Assembly (NCBI RefSeq): GCF_008728835.1 | Contig: NZ_CP042582.1 | Span: forward strand, 3,003,001-3,067,000 | Direction: 5' to 3' | DNA length: 64,000 nt | From: Hypericibacter adhaerens | GTDB taxonomy: Bacteria > Pseudomonadota > Alphaproteobacteria > Dongiales > Dongiaceae | Shown: positions 1 to 7,384 of the stretch, piece after piece | Layout: every line of letters begins with the position of its first letter | How positions within the stretch are numbered: position 1 is the stretch's first letter | Translations under genes and position numbers: made by a program | Notes under the pieces: model-generated | What the model saw: only the letters and a program-made list of their open reading frames with translations | Database searches by the model: none | Told to the model about the DNA's origin: nothing

Positions 1-1651
1 TCTCCCGCGTAATCTCGCTGGCCGGCTTGTCTTCCCGCAAGCCCAGGAAGGAGGCCTGACGGACGAGCCCGTCCCGGGTCCAGGTGGCGAACTCGGTTTC
101 GCACACCAGGCTCGGCTCGACATAAGTCACGCCGCGTCGGGCTGCGGCGGGGATCGCCGCGAAGGGCGGCTCGTCTTGGCGGATCGGTTCGAGCCTGCGC
201 CGCAGCGCGAGCGATTGCGCCCGGCCGAAGCCGGTGCCGACCCGGCCAGCATAGCGGAGACGGCCGCCGTCGCCATAGCCCAGGAGCAGCGCGCCGACGC
301 CGGGCCGTCCCTTGGCCGGGCGGGTGAAGCCGCCGATGACGAACTCCTGGCGCTCGCGGCATTTGGACTTGAGCCAGCCCGTGCCGCGGCCGGAGCGGTA
401 CGGATCCTGGGCGCGCTTCGAGACCACGCCTTCCAGCGCCAGCTCGCAGGCATGGCGATAGATCTCGCCGCCATCGCGATCGAAATGCTGGCTGAACCGC
501 AGGACGCCGCGTTCGGTGGCGCCGAGCAGCCCGAGAAGCCTGGCTTTGCGTTCGAGAAGCGGCAACGCGCGCAGATCCTGGCCGTCGAGATAGAGCAGAT
601 CGAACAGAACGAAGGCGAGCTCGCCTTGCTCGTCACCGGAGAGGATGGCCTGCAGCTGGCCGAAATTGGAGAGCCCGTCGGCCTCGAACGCCACGATCTC
701 GCCGTCGAGCAGCGCCGTCTTCGCGGGCAAGGCCCCGACCGCTTTCGCGATGGCGGGAAAGCGCTTGCACCAATCGAGCCCGCGCCTTGTCAGAAGCGAG
801 ACCTTGCCGCCATCGAGCCGCGCCTGGATGCGGTAGCCGTCGAGCTTGATCTCATGCACCCAGCCTTCGCCCGCGGGCGGCGCCCCGACACGGGTGGCGA
901 GCTGCGGCTCGACGAAATCCGGCAGCCTGCCGCGCTTGCCGGCGGCCTTGACCGTCTTCGCAGGAGACGGCTTCGGCCTCGCCGCCTTCGCGGCATCTCG
1001 GCCGTCGGCGCCCGCATCGCCCCGGTTGCTGTGCCAGACCGATGAGCCGCGGGCGATCTCCTCCATGCTGCGGCCGGAGCGCACGCTGCGATCCGCCTCC
1101 TCGAGGAGGGCGCCGCCGTCACCGGGCTTCGCTTCGCCGTCGCGCCCCTTGATCAGGAGCCAGTTGTCGTGCTTGTCGCGCGGCGAGCGGCGGCGCATCC
1201 GCACCAGGTTCCATTCGCCCTTGAGCCGCTCCCCCTCCAGGCGGAACTTGAGCCGGCCCGCCCGCATCATGGCGTCGGGGTCGCCCAGCGGTTCCCAGCT
1301 CCCCTCGTCCCAGAGCATGACGGTGCCGCCGCCATATTGCGGCTTGGGAATGGTCCCCTCGAAGTCGCCATAGGCCAGCGGATGATCCTCGACATGCACC
1401 GCCAGGCGCTTGTCGGCGGGATCGAGGCTGGGACCGCGCGTCACCGCCCAGCTCTTGAGGACGCCGTCCATCTCCAGCCGAAAGTCGTAATGCAGCCGGC
1501 GCGCTGCATGCTTCTGGATCAGATAGCGGCGACCCCCGCTTCGTCCCTGGGCGCCGCGCGGTTCGGGCGTGGCCTCGAAATCCCGCTTGGCCCGATAGCG
1601 CGCCAGCGATTTGTCCCGGGGAGCCGCCTTCCGCCGCCGCCCTGCCCTCAT
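1..1651 (-). CDS. ligD: ATP-dependent DNA ligase LigD (3' part outside window)
   Basis: Joins DNA ends in bacterial non-homologous end joining with Ku. The frame is open for 550 codons from base 1651 to the left edge, so the C-terminus is missing. Residues of about 35-150 form the 3'-phosphoesterase domain, with the HAARRLHYDFRLE and HVEDHP metal-binding segments. The ligase adenylation domain follows, with the nucleotidyl lysine K269 in KLDGYR, then a C-terminal OB-type region (GFTRPAKGR, ARYAGRVGTGF-like). The order is phosphoesterase then ligase; a primase-polymerase domain could lie beyond base 1. The start ATG overlaps the ku stop as ATGA, so the two are translationally coupled. No frameshift is seen. 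Identification is secure; the full domain set is not visible. Confidence 0.93.
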   Translation of the reverse strand, partial: MRAGRRRKAAPRDKSLARYRAKRDFEATPEPRGAQGRSGGRRYLIQKHAARRLHYDFRLEMDGVLKSWAVTRGPSLDPADKRLAVHVEDHPLAYGDFEGTIPKPQYGGGTVMLWDEGSWEPLGDPDAMMRAGRLKFRLEGERLKGEWNLVRMRRRSPRDKHDNWLLIKGRDGEAKPGDGGALLEEADRSVRSGRSMEEIARGSSVWHSNRGDAGADGRDAAKAARPKPSPAKTVKAAGKRGRLPDFVEPQLATRVGAPPAGEGWVHEIKLDGYRIQARLDGGKVSLLTRRGLDWCKRFPAIAKAVGALPAKTALLDGEIVAFEADGLSNFGQLQAILSGDEQGELAFVLFDLLYLDGQDLRALPLLERKARLLGLLGATERGVLRFSQHFDRDGGEIYRHACELALEGVVSKRAQDPYRSGRGTGWLKSKCRERQEFVIGGFTRPAKGRPGVGALLLGYGDGGRLRYAGRVGTGFGRAQSLALRRRLEPIRQDEPPFAAIPAAARRGVTYVEPSLVCETEFATWTRDGLVRQASFLGLREDKPASEITRE

Positions 1652-2553
1652 GCCCGCTTTCGTGCCCGGCCCGGCGCGCGCGAAGGGGCCGCCCGCTTCT
1701 TGCGCGGCGCGGGAGCCTGCGGCCCGCGATCGATCCGGGTCTCGCTATCGCTCCCACTGCTCCGGCGACCCACGCTCCGCCGCAGGGCTTCCATCAGATC
1801 GATGACCTCCGCGCCCTTGCGCTCGGGTTCCTCGACCTGGATACGGCGTCCTTTCGACTTCAGCTTGCGCTCGATGAGCTCGCGCAGGGCATTCTCGTAG
1901 TGATCCTTGAAGCGGTCCGGCTCGAAATCGCCCGTCTTCTGCTCGATGAGCTTCTGCGCCAGCCCGAGCTGGTCCTTGTCGACGGGCACGTTCTTGATGC
2001 CGGCGAAATAGTCCTCCGCCTTTCGCAGATCCTCCGCATAGCGGAGCGTTTCCAGCAACATGCCTTTTCCGCAAGGTTGCAGGGCCGCGATGCGCTCGCG
2101 TCCCGACAGCACGATCTGCCCCAGCCCGATGCGCTTGGTCGAGCGCAACGCGTCCCGGATCACCACGAATGCCTCCATCGCCGCCTCGCCATCCGGCACG
2201 ACGAAGAAGGGTTCCTCGAAATAGATCGCGTCGATTTGGTTGCGGTCGACGAACCGCACGATGGAGAAGCTGTCCTTGGATTCCAGCCGCAGCGCCTTGA
2301 GCTCATCGGGCTCGATCAGAACATACTGATCCTTCGAATATTCGTAGCCCTTGGCGATGTCCTCGCGCTCGACGGCGCCCTGGCCCGGCACGACGTTCAG
2401 ATGGCGGACCCGCTTGCCGGTCGGCTTGTGGATCTGGTGGAACCGGATCTCGCTGCGCACGTCGACGGCGCGATAGATCGCGACCGGCAGCACCACCAGC
2501 GACAGGCGGATGGCGCCGCTCCAGGTCGGCCGCGCGCCCTTCGGCTCAGCCAT
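1648..2553 (-). CDS. ku: Non-homologous end joining protein Ku
   Basis: Forms the homodimeric ring that binds double-strand break ends and recruits LigD. The 301-residue protein is the usual bacterial Ku length. It opens with the family's typical segment (WSGAIRLSLVVLPVAIY), then FHQIHKPTGKRVRH, a GYEYSKDQYVLIEPDEL core and YFEEPFFVVPD. The C-terminal tail (about residues 265-301) is lysine/arginine-rich, as in other bacterial Ku proteins, where it aids DNA and LigD contact. The start overlaps the end of the upstream small membrane-protein gene by 8 bp, and its stop overlaps the ligD start, so all three are one transcription unit. Such systems mainly act in stationary phase or under stress, which fits the neighbouring EcfG-type promoters. 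Confidence 0.95.
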   Translation of the reverse strand: MAEPKGARPTWSGAIRLSLVVLPVAIYRAVDVRSEIRFHQIHKPTGKRVRHLNVVPGQGAVEREDIAKGYEYSKDQYVLIEPDELKALRLESKDSFSIVRFVDRNQIDAIYFEEPFFVVPDGEAAMEAFVVIRDALRSTKRIGLGQIVLSGRERIAALQPCGKGMLLETLRYAEDLRKAEDYFAGIKNVPVDKDQLGLAQKLIEQKTGDFEPDRFKDHYENALRELIERKLKSKGRRIQVEEPERKGAEVIDLMEALRRSVGRRSSGSDSETRIDRGPQAPAPRKKRAAPSRAPGRARKRA

Positions 2554-2785
2554 TGTTCATCCAATAGGCCAGGAGGATGCCGAAGGCGATCGTGACCATC
2601 GCGATCGAGATGCCGAGGATCTTGCGCAGATGACCGGAGGTTTCGCCGGACCGGGCCTCTTCCGTACTGAGCACCGGCTCGCCATGGCCGCCCGTTTTCC
2701 TGTCATGCGCGATGGCGCCCGGCTCGTCCTTGCTCATCTCGCGCCCGGGCATGAAGCCGTCCGTGTCCTCATCTTCGTCGCTCAT
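2546..2785 (-). CDS. Small acidic C-tail-anchored membrane protein
   Basis: A 79-residue protein of unknown function. Residues 1-50 are hydrophilic and acidic (MSDEDEDTDGF), and a single hydrophobic helix sits at the very C-terminus (ILGISIAMVTIAFGILLAYWM), so the bulk should face the cytoplasm. An ATG six codons upstream (base 2803) is also in frame, but AGGAGA lies 5 nt before the ATG at 2785, so the latter was chosen. It lies 14 bp after a small basic protein gene and overlaps ku by 8 bp. This position between a stress protein and ku makes a stress role likely but unproven. I do not recognise a named family. Confidence 0.7.
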   Translation of the reverse strand: MSDEDEDTDGFMPGREMSKDEPGAIAHDRKTGGHGEPVLSTEEARSGETSGHLRKILGISIAMVTIAFGILLAYWMNNG

Positions 2786-2799
2786 GAGATTCTCCTGTG

Positions 2800-3102
2800 T
2801 CATTTGCGACGGCCTGCCCTCGTCCGTGCCGCTTTCTTGGCGGATGCCGTCCGCGCCGCAGCCGGACGTGCCGCGGTCGCCCGGCCGCCACGCTTTCCGC
2901 CCTTCTCGTAGGGCTCCCGGTTCTCCGGCCGGCCTTCGCCGGAACCGCCCAAGCGGCCGCCGCCGGAAATCTTGTTCTCGACGGCCCAGGCCCGGCGCGC
3001 CGCCTCCTGGGGCGGAAAGCCGCGCTTCTCGAAACTGTCCTCGATATGCCGTGCCTGGCGCTTCTGCTTGGCAGTGTATTTCGATTTGTCGCCGCGTGGC
3101 AT
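2800..3102 (-). CDS. Small basic protein of the 'plasmid stabilization protein' type
   Basis: A 100-residue basic protein. The N-terminal half (MPRGDKSKYTAKQKRQARHI, then a helix with GFPPQEAARRAWAVENK) matches a short family often annotated in Proteobacteria as plasmid stabilization protein. The C-terminal half is Gly/Ala/Arg/Lys-rich and likely disordered, like a histone H1 tail, suggesting nucleic acid binding (inference). An upstream ATG at 3150 exists, but AGGAGA is 5 nt before the ATG at 3102. It heads the operon with the tail-anchored peptide, ku and ligD. It is chromosomal here, so the family name need not describe its role. Confidence 0.75.
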   Translation of the reverse strand: MPRGDKSKYTAKQKRQARHIEDSFEKRGFPPQEAARRAWAVENKISGGGRLGGSGEGRPENREPYEKGGKRGGRATAARPAAARTASAKKAARTRAGRRK

Positions 3103-3122
3103 GGATTTCTCCTCATGAAGGA

Positions 3123-3174
3123 GCCGGCCCCGCCCGCGCCCGCCTTGCATGCCGGCGCGGGCTCAGGGGCCGGC
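3123..3174 (-). terminator. Long GC-rich stem-loop between PRC-barrel gene and ku operon
   Basis: Outer arms GCCGGCCCC (3123-3131) and GGGGCCGGC (3166-3174) enclose inner arms CCCGCGCC (3133-3140) and GGCGCGGG (3154-3161). It lies just after the stop of the PRC-barrel gene. There is no T-tract, so it may weaken transcription or protect RNA rather than stop it fully. Some read-through into the ku operon is possible. Confidence 0.45.
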
Positions 3175-3199
3175 GTCACTGATATCGGCCCTTCGGCGA

Positions 3200-3589
3200 T
3201 CAGAGCCAATAGGGCGGGATGCCGTAATAATCATGGAGGCGGGTGCCCCATTCGCGATCCGAAAGCTCCGCCTCGTTCTCGTAGCGCGGTGCCTTCTTGA
3301 GCGTGTCGGCATCGAGATTGACGACATAGCCGCTCTTGCCGGTGTCATAGCTGAGGACGGACCAGGGCAGAGCGTAGCGGCTCTGGCCGAGGCCGAGGAA
3401 GCCGCCGAAGGTCGCCACGGCGTAAGCGACCTTGCCCGAGAGCTTGTCGATCATGACCTCGTCCACCTCGCCGAGATGGTCGCCCTTGGGGTTGTAGATA
3501 TTGGTGCCATTGACCTTGTTGGCCCCGATGAGGCTGTAGGTCTCGCGCTGCTCGAGCGTGCTTTGAGTCTGGGGAATGGGCGACGCCAT
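3200..3589 (-). CDS. PRC-barrel domain protein
   Basis: A 129-residue soluble protein with one PRC-barrel (residues about 17-90: SLIGANKVNGTNIYNPKGD, then VDEVMIDKLSGKVAYAV). PRC-barrels are small beta-barrels found in photosynthetic reaction centre H subunits, RimM and many stress-induced proteobacterial proteins. The C-terminus ends with the conserved-looking WGTRLHDYYGIPPYW. The ATG is preceded by GGAGAG. A GGAAC-N16-AGTT motif 48 bp upstream suggests EcfG-type control. Its precise molecular role is unknown. Homologues commonly sit among general-stress genes, as here. Confidence 0.85.
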   Translation of the reverse strand: MASPIPQTQSTLEQRETYSLIGANKVNGTNIYNPKGDHLGEVDEVMIDKLSGKVAYAVATFGGFLGLGQSRYALPWSVLSYDTGKSGYVVNLDADTLKKAPRYENEAELSDREWGTRLHDYYGIPPYWL

Positions 3590-3636
3590 TGAATCTCTCC
3601 TTCAGAGTCGGGTGTCGTTATCGTCCGTGCAGACGT

Positions 3637-3661
3637 AACTGCGAAGGCCTCGATCCGTTCC
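3637..3661 (-). promoter_or_regulatory. EcfG-type promoter, near match (GGAAC-N16-AGTT)
   Basis: Read on the minus strand: GGAAC at 3661-3657, 16 nt spacer, AGTT at 3640-3637. The alphaproteobacterial EcfG consensus is GGAAC-N16/17-CGTT, so one base of the -10 differs. The -10 box lies 48 bp upstream of the PRC-barrel start codon. Confidence 0.6.
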
Positions 3662-3682
3662 GCTCCGCCCCGCATTCAGGGT

Positions 3683-3979
3683 TCAGGCCGGATCTGGTCC
3701 TGCAGGAAATCGCGGGGCGCGACCGGGCGGCGCCCCCGGCGGCTGGTCGGGCGGGAGATCGGGATTGCGCCGGCCCGGCAGCGGCATCGGCGGATCGGTC
3801 GGGCCCGGATCGCCCGGAACCGGATCGCCCGGCTGCGGCGGGCCCGGCGGCACCGGCTGGGGCGGATCCGGATCGGGGCGGCCGGGTCCGGGGATCGTGG
3901 CGAGACGCTGCCCTCGCGAAGGCGGAGCATAAGCTCGCCGGGCGCCGGGACGCCGATCCATCATCAGCTGCTTCCACAT
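3683..3979 (-). CDS. Proline-rich small protein
   Basis: A 98-residue protein of unknown function. After a short basic N-terminus (MWKQLMMDRRPG) it is almost wholly Pro, Gly, Asp and Arg (PDPDPPQP, PPGPPQPGD, PTDPPMP), so it should be disordered. Other minus-strand frames are open here because of the base composition. This frame was chosen for its strong Shine-Dalgarno, TAAGGAGG, 5 nt before the ATG. No signal peptide or membrane helix is evident. It sits between two EcfG-motif genes. Moderate confidence that it is translated; function unknown. Confidence 0.55.
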   Translation of the reverse strand: MWKQLMMDRRPGARRAYAPPSRGQRLATIPGPGRPDPDPPQPVPPGPPQPGDPVPGDPGPTDPPMPLPGRRNPDLPPDQPPGAPPGRAPRFPAGPDPA

Positions 3980-4048
3980 GAGAACCTCCTTAGGATCGAG
4001 CGACGCTGGCCCTGCTGCGTGACGAGCGGCGGCCTCCAGAAAGCAATC

Positions 4049-4078
4049 GGCCCGGCGTCGCGGGAGCGACGCCGGGCC
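4049..4078 (-). terminator. Stem-loop after the Gln-rich protein gene
   Basis: A perfect 13-bp GC-rich stem (4049-4061 with 4066-4078) and a 4-nt loop. It is 65 bp beyond the stop of the Gln/Asn-rich gene and upstream of the proline-rich gene. A T-rich stretch follows on the minus strand only after several bases (GATTGCTTTC). Confidence 0.65.
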
Positions 4079-4143
4079 TTCGCTCAGACGCGTTCAGTCA
4101 AACCTGACGGTCGACCTTCGGCGCCCTCGCTTGACGCGCAGGA

Positions 4144-4437
4144 TCAGTGCTTGCCGCCCTGCTTGTCCTCGCCACGCCCCACGCCCGGCTTGTTCTGATT
4201 CTGATCGCCCTTGCGATCGACGGGGACCTCGCGCGAGCGATCGGTGCCCTGCGCATAGCGCTCCTGCGGGCCGGTGCCGCCCTGACGGTCGCGCTGGCTC
4301 GGGTCATGCTGGGTGGGATCACCCTGCTTCTGGCCCTGACCTTGCCCCGGATTCCGCTGCGGGTTCTGCTGCATCTGCTGCGGATTCTGATTCTGCTGGC
4401 CCTGCTGCTGGCCGGGCTTGTCCATCGGGTTACCCAT
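4144..4437 (-). CDS. Gln/Asn-rich disordered protein
   Basis: A 97-residue hydrophilic protein. It starts MGNPMDKPGQQQGQQNQNPQ and continues with Gln/Asn/Pro/Gly repeats, then a charged second half (Arg, Asp, Lys, Gly) ending RGEDKQGGKH. There are no hydrophobic stretches and almost no aromatic residues, so it is probably intrinsically disordered. An ATG at 4479 is also in frame, but GAAGGGA precedes the ATG at 4437, and the EcfG-type -10 box at 4478-4481 would put the transcript start downstream of 4479. That settles the shorter form. Function unknown; a desiccation- or stress-protective role is only an inference from composition and promoter. Confidence 0.7.
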   Translation of the reverse strand: MGNPMDKPGQQQGQQNQNPQQMQQNPQRNPGQGQGQKQGDPTQHDPSQRDRQGGTGPQERYAQGTDRSREVPVDRKGDQNQNKPGVGRGEDKQGGKH

Positions 4438-4477
4438 GATGAATTCCCTTCGTGGTCGGGTTGTCGATACACACCAC

Positions 4478-4502
4478 AACGGCGGCTTTCGGTACCGGTT
4501 CC
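4478..4502 (-). promoter_or_regulatory. EcfG-type promoter, exact match (GGAAC-N16-CGTT)
   Basis: Minus strand: GGAAC at 4502-4498, 16 nt spacer, CGTT at 4481-4478. All nine consensus bases match. The -10 box lies 41 bp upstream of the Gln/Asn-rich gene start. Confidence 0.8.
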
Positions 4503-4625
4503 ACCGGTCTGCGCAAAGATGCCGGGCACGTCGCCCTTTGGCCTTGCCGGTCCGCGCGAGGACGAAGCCACAACAAGGTCACAGGAACGCTGGCTTCGGC
4601 GCCGGCGCCGCCTCGCGAAAACCTT

Positions 4626-4841
4626 TCAGGACTTCTTCCGACTGCCGCTCTTGCGGCTGCGACGCGGTGGGACCTTCTTCCCTTTCTTGCGCGCCTCCGA
4701 GATTCCGATGGCAAGCGCTTGCGCCCGGGTCTTCACTTTCCCGCCCTTGCCGCCGGGGCCGCTGCGAAGCGTGCCCTTCTGGCGTCGCCGCATGGCGCCG
4801 GCAACGGTTCGCGAGGCGGATTTGGAATATTTGCGAGGCAT
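4626..4841 (-). CDS. DUF6496 family small basic protein
   Basis: A 71-residue, very basic protein. It has the features of the DUF6496 family: MPRKYSKSASRTVAGAM, a KGTLRSGPGGKGGKVKTR segment, then a helix with QALAIGISEARKKGKKVP and a Lys/Arg/Ser tail. The function of the family is not known. Its basic charge suggests binding to nucleic acid (inference). It starts 75 bp downstream of the SDR gene on the same strand with no promoter motif of its own, so it may be cotranscribed from the EcfG-type promoter upstream of the SDR. SD: AAGGAGTGAG before the ATG. Confidence 0.8.
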   Translation of the reverse strand: MPRKYSKSASRTVAGAMRRRQKGTLRSGPGGKGGKVKTRAQALAIGISEARKKGKKVPPRRSRKSGSRKKS

Positions 4842-4916
4842 TGTCTCACTCCTTGCTATCGCCGGCGCACGCGAGACGGCGTGCCGGCTTCGTCCGACCC
4901 CGGTCGATGGACAGGC

Positions 4917-5903
4917 TCACCCGCCGCCATAGCCGCCGATGACGGGCAGGATCTCGCCGGTGATGTAGCTGGAGCAATGGGACGACGCGAGGAAGACGAA
5001 GGCCGGCGCGATCTCCTCGGGCTGGGCGGGACGCTTCATCGGCGTGTGGGCGCCGAACCGGCTGACATCCTCGGCCGACCGGTCCGCCGGATTGAGCGGC
5101 GTCCAGACCGGCCCCGGCGCCACCGCGTTGACCCTGATGCCGCGCTCGACCAGGTGGCTCGCCAGCGAGCGGGTGAAGGCATGGATGCCGCCCTTGGTCA
5201 TGGCGTAGTCCAGCAGCTCCTTGCTGCCCTGCAGGGCCGTCACCGACCCGTTGTTGACGATGGCGCCGCCGTCGGTCATCTGCTCGACCGCCGCCTGCGC
5301 CATGTGAAAATAGCCGTAGAGGTTGGTCTTGAGCGTGCGGTCGAAATGCTCCTCGGTCAGATCCTCGAACCGGGGCGTGTGGAGCTGGAAGGCCGCGTTG
5401 TTGACGAGGATGTCCAGGCGGCTCAGCTCCTTCACGACGCACGCGACGGCTTCGCGGCAGAACTGCCGGTTGCCGACATCGCCCGGAATCAGCAGGCAGC
5501 GCCGCCCCTCCCGCTCGACGGCCTCCCGCGTGACCGCGGCATCGTCATGCTCGTTGAGATAGACCAGGGCGAGGTCGGCACCCTCGCGCGCATAGAGCGT
5601 GGCCACGGCGCGTCCGATGCCGGAATCGCCGCCCGTGATGATGGCGACCATGCCCTTCAGCTTGTCCGAGCCCTTGTAGTAAGGCGCGTCATACATGGGC
5701 GCCGGCGACAGGAGCGCCTCCTCTCCCGGTTTCCACTGATGCTGTTTCGGAAAGGGAGGTGCGGGATAGGGCCGCGCACCCGCCTGCATCGCGCCTCCCG
5801 CCTTCTCCGGCGGCGGGCTGTCCTCGATGCGGTCGATCTGCTGCTGGATTTCCCGCTGCTCTTTCGCGGTCTGCTCGGCGCGTTCTCTGGAATCGGTTGG
5901 CAT
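4917..5903 (-). CDS. SDR family oxidoreductase (glucose/ribitol dehydrogenase type)
   Basis: An NAD(P)-dependent short-chain dehydrogenase of 328 residues, of the long-N-terminus type typified by Bacillus YdaD/YhdF general-stress proteins. The Rossmann motif TGGDSGIGRA sits at about 85-95. NNAA follows, then the active-site Ser of NGSVTALQGS, the YAMTK Tyr/Lys pair, and GPVWTPLNP. The first 75 residues carry a Glu/Gln-rich helix and the KQHQWKPG signature of this subgroup. A longer reading from 6008 is open, but the EcfG-type promoter at 5938-5962 lies inside it, so the ATG at 5903 is preferred. The substrate is not known. Confidence 0.88.
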   Translation of the reverse strand: MPTDSRERAEQTAKEQREIQQQIDRIEDSPPPEKAGGAMQAGARPYPAPPFPKQHQWKPGEEALLSPAPMYDAPYYKGSDKLKGMVAIITGGDSGIGRAVATLYAREGADLALVYLNEHDDAAVTREAVEREGRRCLLIPGDVGNRQFCREAVACVVKELSRLDILVNNAAFQLHTPRFEDLTEEHFDRTLKTNLYGYFHMAQAAVEQMTDGGAIVNNGSVTALQGSKELLDYAMTKGGIHAFTRSLASHLVERGIRVNAVAPGPVWTPLNPADRSAEDVSRFGAHTPMKRPAQPEEIAPAFVFLASSHCSSYITGEILPVIGGYGGG

Positions 5904-5937
5904 GATGTCTGCTCGCTTCCGGGCCGGTTCTCGACGC

Positions 5938-5962
5938 AACGCCGGCCCGGCCCTTCGGTTCC
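5938..5962 (-). promoter_or_regulatory. EcfG-type promoter, exact match (GGAAC-N16-CGTT)
   Basis: Minus strand: GGAAC at 5962-5958, 16 nt spacer, CGTT at 5941-5938. The -10 box is 35 bp upstream of the SDR start codon; it probably also serves the DUF6496 gene downstream. Confidence 0.8.
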
Positions 5963-6163
5963 CGCCGGCCCCCTCCTCCGCCCCGGGGCGGCGCTCCTCT
6001 GGGCCCAAGGGAGCGGCGGCGGGGATTTCCAGGAAAAGAAAGGGTTAACGCTCACCTTTTAGGCTGTCGGATTGGGCTTGGCCGACGTCCCTCCGGCCTG
6101 CCCAGAGGCGCCGGGGAAATCGACCGCTGGCGTCGAACCGCGACCCGGACGACAGACGAGCGC

Positions 6164-7372
6164 ATGACCCGACAGGATCTCAAGGTTCCCTCGCCGGAAG
6201 AGCTCAAGGCGATCATCGGCACGCATCTGCTCTGGACCCGCACGCCCTCCAAGGGCAAGCGCGGCGACCTCTCCTATTGCTCGTTGCCCGGCATCGATCT
6301 CTCCGGCCTGGACCTTCACGGCCTGGTCTTCACCGGCGCCGATCTGAGCGGCGCCCGGCTCGACAATTGCGATTTCACGGAATGCGACTTCTTCGGCGGC
6401 AATCTGTCGGGCGCGCATCTGCGGGGTGCCAAGCTCCGCCGCGCCATCCTGCGCGGCGCAAGGCTGGCGGGCACGGACCTCGAGGGCGCCGACCTGCATG
6501 AGGCGGATCTGCGCGAGGGCGTGCTCTATCGCCACCGCAAGCGCGTGGGCGAGATCGAGGTCGACGGCGTGGCCGAGGCGGAGATGACCAATTTCTTCCG
6601 CGCCGACCTGAGCAACGCCAAGCTGTCGGGCTCGGTGTTCAAGGGCGCTCGCATGGCGGGCGCCATCATGGCGAACGCCACCATGATCGGCGCCGACTTC
6701 TCGGGCTGCGACATGAGCGGCGCCGATCTGCGCGGCGCCAATCTCTCGGGCACCAACTTCACCAACGCCCGGATGGTGGGCGTCAAGATGGTGGGCGTCT
6801 CGATCGACAAGACGGTCTTCACCGGCGCGGACCTGACCGGCCTCATGCCCGAGGATATGAGCCAGGTGAAGGGCTGGGCCCGCGATGCCAAGTTCGACCC
6901 GCCTCCCGTCAACAACCGCGACAACCTGCCGGCCGTGCTGGAGACGCACGAGAAGTGGCTGCAATCCGACGGGCGCGAAGGCCAGCAGGCGGTGTTCGAG
7001 CGCGCCGATCTCTCGCGGATCGACCTCGCCGGCCGGATGCTGCGGCTGGTGGTGTTCCGGCGCTGCAGCCTGGCCGGCGCCGATTTCACCCAGACCCGGC
7101 TCTATGCCGTCGATTTCAGCGGCTCCGACCTGCGCCAGGCGCTGTTCCGCGGGGCCATGATGAAAGGCGGGCGTTTCGATGCCGCGGACCTCACCGGCAT
7201 CGACCTGACGGGCTCCCGGATCGCGCCGCTGCCGCTGGCCGGCGGTGCCCAGATCGCGACCAGCTTCCGCGGTGCCAAGCTCTCGCCGAGCCTCTTCACG
7301 GGCGCCGATGTGCTGGCCGGCGATTTCAGCGATACCGCGCTCGCGGGGAGCGGCTTTCCGTTCCGGGGCTGA
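6164..7372 (+). CDS. Pentapeptide repeat protein
   Basis: A 402-residue protein built from A(D/N)LxX pentapeptides, which fold into a right-handed quadrilateral beta-helix. Block one spans about residues 36-230 (for example GADLSGARLDNCDF, GADLRGANLSG). A non-repeat linker of about 50 residues with MPEDMSQVKGW follows. Block two runs from about 280 to 395 and ends GSGFPFRG. The first 30 residues (SPEELKAIIGTHLLW) may form a capping helix. No signal peptide or membrane helix is visible. Function cannot be assigned; some family members mimic DNA and inhibit gyrase, others are scaffolds. It converges with the HD-GYP gene with 12 bp between stops. Confidence 0.88.
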   Translation: MTRQDLKVPSPEELKAIIGTHLLWTRTPSKGKRGDLSYCSLPGIDLSGLDLHGLVFTGADLSGARLDNCDFTECDFFGGNLSGAHLRGAKLRRAILRGARLAGTDLEGADLHEADLREGVLYRHRKRVGEIEVDGVAEAEMTNFFRADLSNAKLSGSVFKGARMAGAIMANATMIGADFSGCDMSGADLRGANLSGTNFTNARMVGVKMVGVSIDKTVFTGADLTGLMPEDMSQVKGWARDAKFDPPPVNNRDNLPAVLETHEKWLQSDGREGQQAVFERADLSRIDLAGRMLRLVVFRRCSLAGADFTQTRLYAVDFSGSDLRQALFRGAMMKGGRFDAADLTGIDLTGSRIAPLPLAGGAQIATSFRGAKLSPSLFTGADVLAGDFSDTALAGSGFPFRG

Positions 7373-7384
7373 GTTCCCGAGGCG

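Noticed and set aside
1-1757. Apparent break-up of ligD into several short minus-strand frames
   Set aside because: The true frame is continuously open from 1651 to the left edge; the short frames are shadows, so there is no frameshift.
2800-3102. Plasmid origin or integrated plasmid suggested by the 'plasmid stabilization' name
   Set aside because: No replication, partition or toxin gene is nearby; the family is common on chromosomes.
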